A stretch of 64,000 nt of DNA from Mangrovivirga cuniculi (GTDB lineage Bacteria; Bacteroidota; Bacteroidia; Cytophagales; Cyclobacteriaceae): assembly GCF_005166025.1 (NCBI RefSeq), contig NZ_CP028923.1, positions 3,412,001 to 3,476,000 of the forward strand, given 5' to 3'. Positions 16,399 to 25,730 of this stretch are shown here, in pieces. The notes under the pieces were generated by a model. It did not search any database. It was not told where the DNA came from and was given only the letters and a program-made list of their open reading frames with translations. Each line of letters opens with the position of its first letter. The stretch's first letter is position 1. The translations under genes were made by a program, and so were the position numbers.

Positions 16399-18855
16399 TT
16401 ATTCCAGATAGCTGCTGATCAATAATAAATCGCCAAATACTCCTCCGGCTGTTACTTCTGCTCCTGCCCCCGGACCTTTAATAACCATCGGTCTTTCCTT
16501 ATATCGAGTTGAAGTATAAGATACAACATTATCACTACCAGACATATCAAATAATGGATGTCCCTGCCCAACAGTAATTAATTTTATCTCAGCTTCACCT
16601 TCATTCAAGCTGGCGATGTATCGAAGCTTTTTCCCTTCTTCATCCGCTTTTTCTTTTCTTTTTAACATCTCATTGTCAAACTTTTCCAGTTCCACAAAAA
16701 AGTCGTCTACTGAATCGACATTAAAACATGATTCCGGCAACATACCTTCTAATTTTATATCCTCCGGCTCCAGTTCATGCCCCGACTCCCTGGCGAGTAT
16801 CAACAATTTTCTGGCTACATCCATTCCGTTTAGATCTTCTCGCGGATCTGGTTCTGTATAACCTTTTTCCATTGCTTCTTTTACCAGCTTACTAAATGGT
16901 TTACTCCCATCGAATTCGTTAAATAAATAAGAAATCGTCCCTGAAAGAACACCTTCAACTTTAATTACACGGTCTCCAGATAATTTCAAGCTTTCAATAG
17001 TTTTGATCACAGGTAAACCAGCGCTAACATTAGTTTCATATAGGTATTTAACCCCGTTTTTTAATTCAGCATTCTTTAGTTCTTTATAATATCGGTAAGG
17101 ACCGGAATTAGCCAGTTTATTAGGAGTTACCACAGAAATTCTGCTATTCAATATCTTTTTATACTGGGCGGCAACCATTTTATTAGCTGTGTTATCAATA
17201 AAGACGGATTGCTGCAAATTCATATCTTTCATTTTCTGCACAAACAAATGGACATCACTTTGTTCACCACCTTCCATTAATTCATCATACCACGAATCGA
17301 TATTAATTCCGTCTTTGCTGAACAGCATTTTTCTACTATTTGCCACACCAACCAGTTTTATATTCAGCCTTCGTTCACTGATGAAATATTCATGCTGATC
17401 CCGAATCTGTTCCCAAAGCGTTTTTCCTATAAGCCCGGCACCGATCATGAATACATTTAAGCTATGGATCTCACCCTTAAAGAATGCCCCGTGCAACGCA
17501 TTTAACCCTTTACTCAGGTCGGGCTTTTCGATTACTACACTGATATTTAGCTCGGAAGAACCCTGGGCTGTGGCTTTTATATTTACACCGTTTTTACCCA
17601 GAGTACTGAATAAGCGACCACTTATACCGGGAGTTTCCCGCATCCTTTCTCCAATACAAGCAAGAATGGAAAGATTATATTCTATATCCAATTCATCAAT
17701 CTTACCGGTTTCGATTTCCCTTTCGAATTCGTTTTCAACAATTTCTCTACAGAGTTCTGCATCTTTCGGATGTACTGCAAAAGTGATCGAATGCTCAGAA
17801 GAAGCCTGAGTAATCAAAATAACATTAATTTCAGCACGTGCTAACGAGCCAAACAATCTTGAAGCAATACCGGGAACTCCAACCATACCCGAACCTTGAA
17901 AATTCACCAGGACAACATCCTCTACCGAAGTAATCCCTTTCACTGTATAATCACTCTTTGAGGAAAGATCACTGATCATAGTTCCTTCAAACCCCTTGTT
18001 AAAAGTATTCTTGATTCTTAAAGGAATACTTTTATTCACAGCTGGCTGTAAGGTTCTTGGGTAAATGACTTTTGCCCCAAAGTGAGTCATTTCCATGGCT
18101 TCCATATAAGTTATAGTTGCCAATGAAAAAGCCCGTCTTACTTTTTTCGGATCAGCTGTCATTACTCCATCCACATCAGTCCAGATCTGTATCTCTTCAG
18201 CATCTAAGGCAGCACCAAGTATGGCTGCAGTATAATCTGAGCCTCCTCTACCAAGAGTAGTAGTCTGGCCTTTTTCATTAGATGAAATAAAACCAGTAAC
18301 TATGTTAAGCTTCTGATGATTGTCAAAATATTTTGTTATTTGCTTTTCCGTTTCTTCAAATCGTACCCTTGCCTCACCAAAGCTTGAATCAGTTAATATT
18401 AGTTTACGTGCATCTGTATAATTGGCATCAATGCCATTCACTGCTAAATATGCCGACACCATTCTTGCTGAGAACCGCTCTCCAAATGAAAGAATGAAAT
18501 CAGATGACCTCGGGGTAAGTTCCCTCAATAAAAAGACTCCGTGAACAACGTCTTCAAGATCATTCAAAAGCTTTTTAACCTCTGCAATCACCTGACTTTG
18601 TCGGTTAATAGGCATCAGATCACCTATCAAGCCCATCAATTGGTCTTCAATCTCATTAAAGATCCGGGTATACGTTTCATCTTGTTCCGCTGCTAACTCC
18701 CCGATCCTTACCAGTTTATTGGTAATTCCAGATTGAGCAGAAACTACAACTGCTACCTTTTCTCCTTCTGATTCAAGGTTCTCAATAATGTTAAATACTT
18801 CTTTTACTGCATCAGCACTCCCTACGGAAGTACCTCCGAACTTGATGATTTTCAT
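16399..18855 (-). CDS. thrA: Bifunctional aspartokinase / homoserine dehydrogenase
   Basis: 818 residues. Residues 1-290 aspartokinase (KFGGTSVGSADAVKEV; GRGGSDYTAAILGA), 300-460 regulatory ACT domains (VNFQGSGMVGVPGIASRL; ATAQGSSELNISVVIE), 465-818 homoserine dehydrogenase (VFMIGAGLIGKTLWEQI; GVLSGTISYLFNEFDG; GYTEPDPREDLNG). It catalyses the first and third steps from aspartate toward threonine and methionine and is normally feedback-inhibited by threonine through the ACT domains. First gene of the thr operon; a terminator-like hairpin stands about 37 bases before the start. Confidence 0.95.
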   Translation of the reverse strand: MKIIKFGGTSVGSADAVKEVFNIIENLESEGEKVAVVVSAQSGITNKLVRIGELAAEQDETYTRIFNEIEDQLMGLIGDLMPINRQSQVIAEVKKLLNDLEDVVHGVFLLRELTPRSSDFILSFGERFSARMVSAYLAVNGIDANYTDARKLILTDSSFGEARVRFEETEKQITKYFDNHQKLNIVTGFISSNEKGQTTTLGRGGSDYTAAILGAALDAEEIQIWTDVDGVMTADPKKVRRAFSLATITYMEAMEMTHFGAKVIYPRTLQPAVNKSIPLRIKNTFNKGFEGTMISDLSSKSDYTVKGITSVEDVVLVNFQGSGMVGVPGIASRLFGSLARAEINVILITQASSEHSITFAVHPKDAELCREIVENEFEREIETGKIDELDIEYNLSILACIGERMRETPGISGRLFSTLGKNGVNIKATAQGSSELNISVVIEKPDLSKGLNALHGAFFKGEIHSLNVFMIGAGLIGKTLWEQIRDQHEYFISERRLNIKLVGVANSRKMLFSKDGINIDSWYDELMEGGEQSDVHLFVQKMKDMNLQQSVFIDNTANKMVAAQYKKILNSRISVVTPNKLANSGPYRYYKELKNAELKNGVKYLYETNVSAGLPVIKTIESLKLSGDRVIKVEGVLSGTISYLFNEFDGSKPFSKLVKEAMEKGYTEPDPREDLNGMDVARKLLILARESGHELEPEDIKLEGMLPESCFNVDSVDDFFVELEKFDNEMLKRKEKADEEGKKLRYIASLNEGEAEIKLITVGQGHPLFDMSGSDNVVSYTSTRYKERPMVIKGPGAGAEVTAGGVFGDLLLISSYLE

Positions 18856-18891
18856 AAGATTATCTTTACCTGCCTGACTTAATAAGCAATG

Positions 18892-18920
18892 AAAAAATAT
18901 CCCTTCAAAGAAAGGGATAT
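18892..18920 (-). terminator. Intrinsic terminator in the thrA leader
   Basis: On the minus strand ATATCCCTT (18920-18912) pairs with AAGGGATAT (18905-18897), followed by a T-tract (18897-18892). A second copy of the left arm, ATACCCTT, just upstream (18933-18926) could pair with the same right arm. A promoter-like TTG-N20-CATTTTTG (one mismatch) lies about 20 bases further upstream. No Thr/Ile-rich leader ORF was found. Confidence 0.65.
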
Positions 18921-19082
18921 ATAATTAAGGGTATCTCAACAAAAATGATATATAATTAACAAAAAGACAACTTTTACCAGTCTATTTTAAAAATACGATC
19001 AATCGTTAGGCTATAACTTTATTAATTCTTGGAATCAGTTAATCAATTTATTTTATTTATCTTTAATTGAAATTCACATCTA

Positions 19083-21095
19083 ATGAATAAGCTGATATAC
19101 ATAATAATTTTTGTTCTTCTTATACCACCAGCAATAAGTGCTCAACATATATCCTGGGCAGACAAAATAGTTTCTATTTCTAATATTTCTCCTGAAAAAG
19201 GAAGTAACAGTGACAACATAATAGGTAAACCTGATGCTATCCAGGGAGTCTCTTCTGAAGGTGGAGTTGAGGTAAATGGATTTGATAAAATTGGTAAAAT
19301 AGAAGTTGAGTTCGAAAAGCCTCATCAGGTTCAAACTGTGGTAATTATAGAAAATTATGCTCCGGGAAAGGTAACCAAAGTGATTTTAACAGACATCAAA
19401 GGTAATGAAATCGAAGTTTATAAAAGCGCCCCTGAAAACATGGTGCAAAATGTAAACTGGCATTTTATTAAAGTTCCTTTAACTGAAGAAAAAATCAAAA
19501 CTCTGAAATTATCTGTGAGTTCCATAGGAGCTGAAGAGATGCCGCAGATTGATGCGGTTGGTATTAGCCGAACTGCTGATATACCTTTATTAAGGAGAGA
19601 ATTATTGGCTATGAACCTTCCTTCAGCAGGTAATAACCCTGATTTAAAAATAAAGACAGGAAGGGAGCATCTTGGTCCTGCAGTCAACTATCCTGAACCT
19701 GAATTATATCCATTAATTTCAGCAGACGGAGAAACACTATTTTTTAATAGAAAGAATTTTTCTAAAAATAAAAGAGGCCGGAAAGATAAAGGAGATATTT
19801 ATTTGAGCAATGCTCTTGGAAATAGTTTTGTGAAGGGAAAAAATTTATCTGAACTGAATACCAGAAAATTTGACCGCCTTTTAAGCATTGGTGCTGATGG
19901 TGCTACTTATTTAATTTCAGGTAAAACTCCTAATGCTGACAGAGGATTGTTAATAACCTACCGATCAGGAAATGGCTGGACAGATCCTGTACCTATTTCT
20001 GTTTCAGGATTAGCGTTTGATGGCATGGAAATGGATGCCGTTTTATCTCCCTCAGGCAAACAAATGATTCTGAGTTTTGCTAGTAAGAAAGATGGCGATA
20101 AAGACCTTTACGTAGCTTTCAAGCAAAATAATTTAGCATGGAGCGCTCCTATTCCATTAAAAGGAGTTAAAAGTGGAGAAGATGATTATGCTCCGTTCCT
20201 TGCTGCCGATGGGAAAACACTTTATTTCTCATCAAAAGGATTCGGCGGTATGGGTGGGTCAGATATTTACGTTTCCCGACGCCTGGACGACACCTATAGA
20301 AATTGGTCTAAACCTGAAAACATCGGTGGTGCTGTAAATACTATTGGTGATGAAGAATATTTTACAGTGACAGCTAAAGGAGACTATGGTTATTTCACTT
20401 CTAATCAAAATTCTTACGATAGTAAAGAAGACATTTACAGAATACTTCTGAACATTAATTACAAACCAGACCCGGTGGTGTTAATGTCCGGCCAGGTCTT
20501 TGAAAGAAAATCCAAGGATCCTGTCGATGCATCGATTATTCTTACGAATCTTGAAAATGGAAACGCCATAGACCGGTTTAACAACTCACTTTCAGAAGGT
20601 TTTTATCAATTCATCATACCTTCTGGTAAATATTATGACTTCACTGCTGTAGCAGAAGGATATCTCTCATTTAGTGAAAATGTGGATCTTAGAGACCTGA
20701 ATTTTTTCCAGGAAATCCGAAGAGACCTTAAGTTATATCCAAAAGAAGTTGGGGAGATAATACCACTGGACAATATTTTATTCGAAGAAGCAAAAGCAAT
20801 CATTCTACCTGCAAGTAAAAGCGAATTAAATCAATTGATCAAAATGATGGTTGATAACCCAAATTTAAAAATCGAACTTGGAGGACATACAGATAATAGA
20901 GGTAGTTTTGAAAATAAACTGGAACTTTCACAAAAACGTGTTGATGCTGTTAAACAAGTGTTGGTTCAGGCGGGGATTTCACCAGACAGAATATCCACTG
21001 TAGGATATGGTGATAAAAAGCCAATTGCTCCGAATGACACTGAAGAAAATATGGCTAAGAACCGTCGGGTCGAAGTAAAAATCCTCGAGATATAA
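19083..21095 (+). CDS. OmpA-family cell-envelope protein with PD40 beta-propeller
   Basis: 670 residues. Signal peptide (1-20, ending AISAQ). Residues 25-165 are a discoidin/F5-8C-like beta domain (VQTVVIIENYAPGKVTKV). Residues 195-455 hold WD40-like PD40 repeats (YPLISADGETLFFNRK; YAPFLAADGKTLYFSSKGFGGMGGSDIY). Residues 460-545 form a carboxypeptidase-regulatory-like fold. Residues 555-670 are OmpA C-terminal peptidoglycan-binding (LGGHTDNRGSFENKLELSQK; NRRVEVKIL). This architecture is common in Bacteroidota outer-membrane lipoprotein-like or T9SS-associated proteins; here there is no lipobox. Exact role unknown. Confidence 0.88.
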   Translation: MNKLIYIIIFVLLIPPAISAQHISWADKIVSISNISPEKGSNSDNIIGKPDAIQGVSSEGGVEVNGFDKIGKIEVEFEKPHQVQTVVIIENYAPGKVTKVILTDIKGNEIEVYKSAPENMVQNVNWHFIKVPLTEEKIKTLKLSVSSIGAEEMPQIDAVGISRTADIPLLRRELLAMNLPSAGNNPDLKIKTGREHLGPAVNYPEPELYPLISADGETLFFNRKNFSKNKRGRKDKGDIYLSNALGNSFVKGKNLSELNTRKFDRLLSIGADGATYLISGKTPNADRGLLITYRSGNGWTDPVPISVSGLAFDGMEMDAVLSPSGKQMILSFASKKDGDKDLYVAFKQNNLAWSAPIPLKGVKSGEDDYAPFLAADGKTLYFSSKGFGGMGGSDIYVSRRLDDTYRNWSKPENIGGAVNTIGDEEYFTVTAKGDYGYFTSNQNSYDSKEDIYRILLNINYKPDPVVLMSGQVFERKSKDPVDASIILTNLENGNAIDRFNNSLSEGFYQFIIPSGKYYDFTAVAEGYLSFSENVDLRDLNFFQEIRRDLKLYPKEVGEIIPLDNILFEEAKAIILPASKSELNQLIKMMVDNPNLKIELGGHTDNRGSFENKLELSQKRVDAVKQVLVQAGISPDRISTVGYGDKKPIAPNDTEENMAKNRRVEVKILEI

Positions 21096-21119
21096 GGCTA
21101 TAAAAATTTTCTGCTTCAC

Positions 21120-21171
21120 TGCCTGAACTATTATTAAATACTTGCGTATTCATAATAATTCAGGCAATTTT
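21120..21171 (+). terminator. Long stem-loop terminator abutting the DUF3050 start
   Basis: TGCCTGAA (21120-21127) pairs with TTCAGGCA (21159-21166), with further TATTAT/ATAATA and ATAC/GTAT pairing inside. ATTTTT follows and runs directly into the next ATG at 21173. Confidence 0.75.
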
Positions 21172-21172
21172 T

Positions 21173-21961
21173 ATGGATAATATTTTAGAATTAAAAAAAG
21201 AACTCAAACCTCTTCGAAATAGCTTATTAAACCATTCACTTTATCAGGAAGTAAAAAACATAGATGAACTTCATCTTTTCATGGAAAGTCATGTCTATGC
21301 AGTTTGGGATTTCATGTCCCTGTTAAAATCACTTCAGAATCAACTGACTTCAGTTTCTATTCCCTGGAAAGCACCTGAAAATCCTGAGATTTGTCGTTTA
21401 ATCAATGAAATTGTTTTGGGAGAGGAAAGTGATCTCGATGAAAACGGAAAAGCTGCATCCCATCTTGATATGTATCTAAAGGCGATGGAAACAGCCGGTG
21501 CTGATACATCCACTTTCTATGATTTCATGAATAATCTTCCTGAAGACATTGAGAAAATACAGGACTACATTACCTATTCAGATATACCTTCAGAAGCTAA
21601 AAAGTTCGTCTCAAAGACTTTTGAGTATATTTCAAAAGGGCAGCCTCATATCCTGGCCTCGCTTTTTACCTTTGGGCGTGAAGACCTCATTCCGGACATG
21701 TTTAATGTGATGCTTCAAAAGATGGAGCGAAGTACAAAGGTGAATTTGAACCCTTACATCTATTACTTTGAACGACACATAGAAGTAGATGGAGATCACC
21801 ACGGTCCGATGGCATTAAAAATGATCAGATCACTATGTGGTAATGACACTGTTAAATGGGCTGACGCTTACCGGTTTAGTGCTTCTGCTCTAAAAGACAG
21901 AATCATTTTCTGGAATGAAATAGAAAACAAGATTAAAAATTCCAGGATAAATTCCTTATGA
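21173..21961 (+). CDS. DUF3050 family protein (heme-oxygenase-like fold)
   Basis: 262 residues, soluble and helical, matching the DUF3050 pattern: LRNSLLNHSLYQEVKNIDEL (16-35), FMESHVYAVWDFMSLLKSLQ (residues 36-56), an acidic middle, ILASLFTFGREDLIPDMF (160-178) and HIEVDGDHHGPMA (near 209-221). The His/Glu-rich helices recall metal-binding heme-oxygenase-like oxidases or desaturases, but no reaction is established from the sequence. It overlaps the feoB stop by 6 bases tail to tail; a function connected with iron is possible but only suggested by that neighbour. Confidence 0.85.
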   Translation: MDNILELKKELKPLRNSLLNHSLYQEVKNIDELHLFMESHVYAVWDFMSLLKSLQNQLTSVSIPWKAPENPEICRLINEIVLGEESDLDENGKAASHLDMYLKAMETAGADTSTFYDFMNNLPEDIEKIQDYITYSDIPSEAKKFVSKTFEYISKGQPHILASLFTFGREDLIPDMFNVMLQKMERSTKVNLNPYIYYFERHIEVDGDHHGPMALKMIRSLCGNDTVKWADAYRFSASALKDRIIFWNEIENKIKNSRINSL

Positions 21962-24085
21962 AAGTAGTTGATAGGCTATCAAGGATGATAAATAAGCCAG
22001 AGCTCCCATAAAGAAAAATTGTATCGTAGGCCACTTCCAGGATTTAGTTTCTCTTTTTACTACTGCCAGAGTACTCATACATTGCATGGCAAAAACATAA
22101 AAGAGTAATAAAGAAACAGAAGTAGCAACGGTGTAGACCTTTTCTCCTGTCTCCGGATCGGTCGCTTTAACCAGTTTATTTCTTATCGTTACTTCATCGT
22201 CTTCTTTACTGGCTATACTGTAAATAGTTGCCATAGTACCTACAAACACTTCTCTTGCGGCAAATGAGGTAATAATAGCGATCCCGATCTGCCAGTTAAA
22301 ACCTAATGGTTCAATCGACGGCTCTATAGCTTTTCCGAAAAAGCCTGCATAACTATTTTCTATTTGCTTGGACGCGATCAGGTCTTCAGTTTCATCCTCA
22401 TTCAGGTTTCTTGCCTGAGCTAATTCAATTGCTTCTTCTCTTGCCTGATCCATTTGCTGTCCGGGACCATAACTTGCTAAAAACCAAAGTAAGATGGAAA
22501 TAATCATTATAACTTTACCGGCCTGAAAAATAAATGCTTCAACTTTTTCACGAACAGTTAATAACACATTTTTAATATTCGGTTTCCTGTAAGGAGGTAA
22601 TTCGATCATTAAAAAACTATGCTCTTCTGTTTTTAGGATCAATTTAAAAATCACAGCAGAAAGCAATGCTCCGATAATACCTAACAAATAAAGCCCCATA
22701 AACATTAACGCCTGTGCATTAATAAAGCCACCAATCATAATTGGTGGTACAGTAAAAGCTATTAGTAATGTATATACAGGTATTCTCGCCGAACAACTTA
22801 TTAACGGCGTAACCATAATAGTTATTAATCTTTCCTTCCAGTTACTGATAGTTCTTGTCGCCATTACAGCAGGTACAGCACACGCACCGCCCGAGATCAA
22901 AGCAACGATCGATCTTCCATTAAGGCCGAATTTTTGCATGATGTTATCAAACATAAATACAGCACGAGACATATAACCTATCTCCTCAAGCAAACTGATT
23001 AATAAAAAAAGAATTGCTATCTGAGGTATGAACACCAGAACTCCACCAAGACCAGAAATTACTCCATCAGCCAGTAATGATGTATACCAGGCATCGGGTA
23101 AATTGGATTTTAGAAAAGTACCTGCTTCGGCAAACATCCATTCTATACCGTCCATTGGATAAGAAGACCAGGAAAATATCGCATGAAATACCAGGAACAT
23201 CAATCCGAAGAATATGATCGGTCCGGCAATCTTATGAGTTAAAACGCGGTCTACTTTATCAGTAAATGATCGTGCTTCTTCATTGGATTTCCGAACAGCC
23301 GATTTCACTATCGGAGTAAATCGGTTATACCGGGCCATTGTCTCGTCGATCTGCCCTCTGAGGTCGTTGTATTCAAATTTATTAACGATTTCTTCAATCT
23401 GAGATTTTTGTGTCCCTTCAAGAAAATTAATGTCCTTATAATGATGAGCTACAATTAGTGACCGATAGTCGTTTTCACTACCAATTACTGAATTAATCTC
23501 CTTTGCAATATGCTTTTCATTTTCAGAAAGCTTATAAAAAGTATTATGAGATTGATCTAAATGATTGATTCCTTTGTAAACCTGGAAAACCGCTTCTTTT
23601 AGTTTATCGAAATTCTCCTCCCTTCGACCACTGACAGCAACGACCGGAATACCTAATTCCTGTCGCAATTTTTCTTCATCAAAAGCAAGGTTTGTTTCTT
23701 CAGCCAGGTCGGTCATATTAAGAGCCAGAACCACAGGAAGGTTCAGATCCAAAATCTGGGTTAAAAGCAGCATCTGAGGCTCTAGCTTAGTTACATCAGC
23801 AACATAAACTACAACATCAGGATAATTTTGGTCAAAAGGATTACTGAAGGTATTAATGATAATTGACTCATCCTTACTGGTGGGATATAAACTATACGTA
23901 CCGGGAAAATCTATCACTCTTACTGACTGATCTGCCAGTTTGGTGATACCAACTTTCTTATCAACAGTTACTCCAGGGAAGTTTCCTACCTTTTGTCGTA
24001 AACCAGTTAAAATATTAAAAATTGATGATTTTCCACAGTTAGGATTACCCAGCAATGCCAGGGTGGGTAGGTTATTATCACTCAT
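21956..24085 (-). CDS. feoB: Ferrous iron transport protein B
   Basis: 709 residues. N-terminal G domain: G1 GNPNCGKSSIFN (12-23), G3 DFPGTYSL (59-66), G4 NMTD (about 121). A helical linker follows, then from about residue 280 a polytopic membrane domain with the two Gate motifs (VLVFIPQIAILFLLISLLEEIGYMSR region; SLLLFYVFAMQCMSTLAVVKRE). It imports Fe(II) across the inner membrane. feoA is 3 bases upstream. Regulation by iron is expected; a palindrome (24443-24463) is the only candidate site seen. Confidence 0.95.
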   Translation of the reverse strand: MSDNNLPTLALLGNPNCGKSSIFNILTGLRQKVGNFPGVTVDKKVGITKLADQSVRVIDFPGTYSLYPTSKDESIIINTFSNPFDQNYPDVVVYVADVTKLEPQMLLLTQILDLNLPVVLALNMTDLAEETNLAFDEEKLRQELGIPVVAVSGRREENFDKLKEAVFQVYKGINHLDQSHNTFYKLSENEKHIAKEINSVIGSENDYRSLIVAHHYKDINFLEGTQKSQIEEIVNKFEYNDLRGQIDETMARYNRFTPIVKSAVRKSNEEARSFTDKVDRVLTHKIAGPIIFFGLMFLVFHAIFSWSSYPMDGIEWMFAEAGTFLKSNLPDAWYTSLLADGVISGLGGVLVFIPQIAILFLLISLLEEIGYMSRAVFMFDNIMQKFGLNGRSIVALISGGACAVPAVMATRTISNWKERLITIMVTPLISCSARIPVYTLLIAFTVPPIMIGGFINAQALMFMGLYLLGIIGALLSAVIFKLILKTEEHSFLMIELPPYRKPNIKNVLLTVREKVEAFIFQAGKVIMIISILLWFLASYGPGQQMDQAREEAIELAQARNLNEDETEDLIASKQIENSYAGFFGKAIEPSIEPLGFNWQIGIAIITSFAAREVFVGTMATIYSIASKEDDEVTIRNKLVKATDPETGEKVYTVATSVSLLLFYVFAMQCMSTLAVVKRETKSWKWPTIQFFFMGALAYLSSLIAYQLLS

Positions 24086-24088
24086 ATA

Positions 24089-24316
24089 TCAACTCTGCTC
24101 TTCAAGTAAAACACTTGCGGCCTCATGGTTTCGAAGTGCGATACCATATCCGTTAGCTTTCAAATAAATAGCCCCTCTCCCAGGCAATTTACGCACCACT
24201 TGTATCATCGATCCGGGCAAAATCCCCATACTCAAAAGTTTCGAAGCAATTCGATCATCCTGAAAAGATAAAATTCTTGCCGATCGTTTTTCTTTAAGTG
24301 AAGCTAATGTTGCCAT
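24089..24316 (-). CDS. feoA: Ferrous iron transport protein A
   Basis: 75 residues, an SH3-like FeoA domain: ILSFQDDRIASKLLSMGILP, GSMIQVVRKLPGRGAIYLK, YGIALRNHEAASVLLEEQ. Small cytoplasmic partner needed for FeoB transport. It starts about 220 bases from the divergent aminotransferase and immediately precedes feoB. Confidence 0.93.
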   Translation of the reverse strand: MATLASLKEKRSARILSFQDDRIASKLLSMGILPGSMIQVVRKLPGRGAIYLKANGYGIALRNHEAASVLLEEQS

Positions 24317-24442
24317 TTATAACGTAATGTTAAGAGACTTATTTAGACTAATTCTAATCAAAGCCCAAAAATAAGGAAAATTATACATGAATCCACCTCT
24401 TTGTATATGATTTATTAACCATTTTTCGTATTCATATATCAT

Positions 24443-24463
24443 ATCTTCATTCGAAATGAAGAT
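24443..24463. promoter_or_regulatory. 21-bp palindrome between feoAB and the divergent aminotransferase
   Basis: ATCTTCATT (24443-24451), CGA, AATGAAGAT (24455-24463): perfect 9-bp arms. About 70 bases upstream of a minus-strand -7 match, TATTTTTG (24373-24366), for feoAB. A candidate site for an iron-responsive (Fur/DtxR-type) or other dimeric regulator; it matches no consensus that I can assign. Confidence 0.4.
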
Positions 24464-24501
24464 CGTATTCCGGAAACATGGAGTTAACATCTCAGCCATA
24501 A

Positions 24502-24532
24502 TTGGCTAACCAACAAATACTGCTTATTTTTG
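24502..24532 (+). promoter_or_regulatory. Promoter of the aminotransferase gene
   Basis: TTG (24502-24504), 20-base spacer, TATTTTTG (24525-24532), an exact TAnnTTTG. The -7 element ends 4 bases before the ATG at 24537, so the transcript should be leaderless or nearly so. Confidence 0.7.
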
Positions 24533-24536
24533 CGCC

Positions 24537-25730
24537 ATGCTCACAAACAGACAATTATTTCAGTCGCACTTAGCAAAGACCTCAGGCTTTCCATTAATGG
24601 TAGAAATTGAAAAAGCTGAAGGGGTATGGATGTACGGCCCAAATGGCAATAAATACCTGGATCTAATTTCAGGAATTGCCGTAAGTAACCTCGGGCATTG
24701 TAATCCTGCTGTGGTTAAGGCTGTTCAGAAGCAGGCAGAAGAATATATGCATTTACTTGTGTATGGTGAATTTATTCAAAGTCCCCAGGTGAAATTAGCC
24801 AAAGCATTAGCAGATACCTTACCAGAAGAGCTGAGCGTGGTTTACCTGGTTAATTCAGGAACAGAAGCGACTGAAGGAGCCATGAAACTCGCTAAAAGAT
24901 ACACTGGAAGATCTAAGCTTGTTTCATGTTTTGATGCCTACCATGGCAGCACAAATGGTTCTCTTTCTTTATTGGGGAATGAAACCTTTAAAAAGAATTA
25001 CAGGCCTCTCCTACCTGGTGTTGACCATATAGAATTCGGAAATTTTGATCATCTGTATGAATTCATTAATGAGGAAACTGCAGCTTTCTTTGTTGAAACT
25101 GTCAGAGGTGAATCAGGTGTGGTAAAAGGTTCTGAAGAATACTGGCAGGCTGTAAGAAAGAGATGCACCGAAACCGGTACTTTATTAGTAATGGATGAAA
25201 TTCAGGCAGGAATGGGCCGGACCGGGAAATTCTGGGCTTTTGAACATTACGGAATCCAGCCTGATATCTTGCTTACAGCTAAAGGATTAGGCGGCGGAAT
25301 GCCAATCGGAGCATTTATATCTTCACGGGAAATAATGGAATGCCTGACAGACAATCCAATCCTTGGACACATCACCACCTTTGGCGGTCACCCGGTTTCT
25401 GCTGCTGCAGCACTGGCTACGGTGAATACATTAACTGAAACAAAAGTATACGAACATGCACAAATAAAAGCAGATAGATTTGCTGAAAACCTGAAGTCAA
25501 ATCCTAAGGTAAAAGATGTCAGGTCAGCCGGTCTGATGATGGCAGTTGAATTTGATTCTTTTGAACAGTTAAAAGCAATTATCGACAAAGCCATCGAATA
25601 CGGTGTAATGACCGACTGGTTTTTATTTAATGATAAATCTATGCGGGTAGCTCCTCCCCTGGTTATTACAGAAGAAGAAATTGACTGGGCATGCAAACAA
25701 TTACACAAAGCGATCAATGAGGCAGGTTAA
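24537..25730 (+). CDS. Class III PLP aminotransferase (acetylornithine/ornithine type)
   Basis: 397 residues, full length. Residues 35-50 GNKYLDLISGIAVSNLGHC, PLP-phosphate site NSGTEATEGAMKLAKRYTGR (105-124), aspartate in VMDEIQAGMGRTGKFW (near 220) and the PLP lysine in LLTAKGLGGGMPIGAF (about 250). The fold I class III set includes ArgD, ornithine, GABA and lysine-epsilon aminotransferases, which cannot be separated here. No arg gene is adjacent. It appears to have its own promoter and overlaps the following lipoprotein gene by 14 bases. Confidence 0.88.
   Translation: MLTNRQLFQSHLAKTSGFPLMVEIEKAEGVWMYGPNGNKYLDLISGIAVSNLGHCNPAVVKAVQKQAEEYMHLLVYGEFIQSPQVKLAKALADTLPEELSVVYLVNSGTEATEGAMKLAKRYTGRSKLVSCFDAYHGSTNGSLSLLGNETFKKNYRPLLPGVDHIEFGNFDHLYEFINEETAAFFVETVRGESGVVKGSEEYWQAVRKRCTETGTLLVMDEIQAGMGRTGKFWAFEHYGIQPDILLTAKGLGGGMPIGAFISSREIMECLTDNPILGHITTFGGHPVSAAAALATVNTLTETKVYEHAQIKADRFAENLKSNPKVKDVRSAGLMMAVEFDSFEQLKAIIDKAIEYGVMTDWFLFNDKSMRVAPPLVITEEEIDWACKQLHKAINEAG

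Noticed and set aside
24317-24499. 60-residue minus-strand frame upstream of feoA
   Set aside because: Covers the palindrome and promoter region between divergent genes and has no coherent protein signature.
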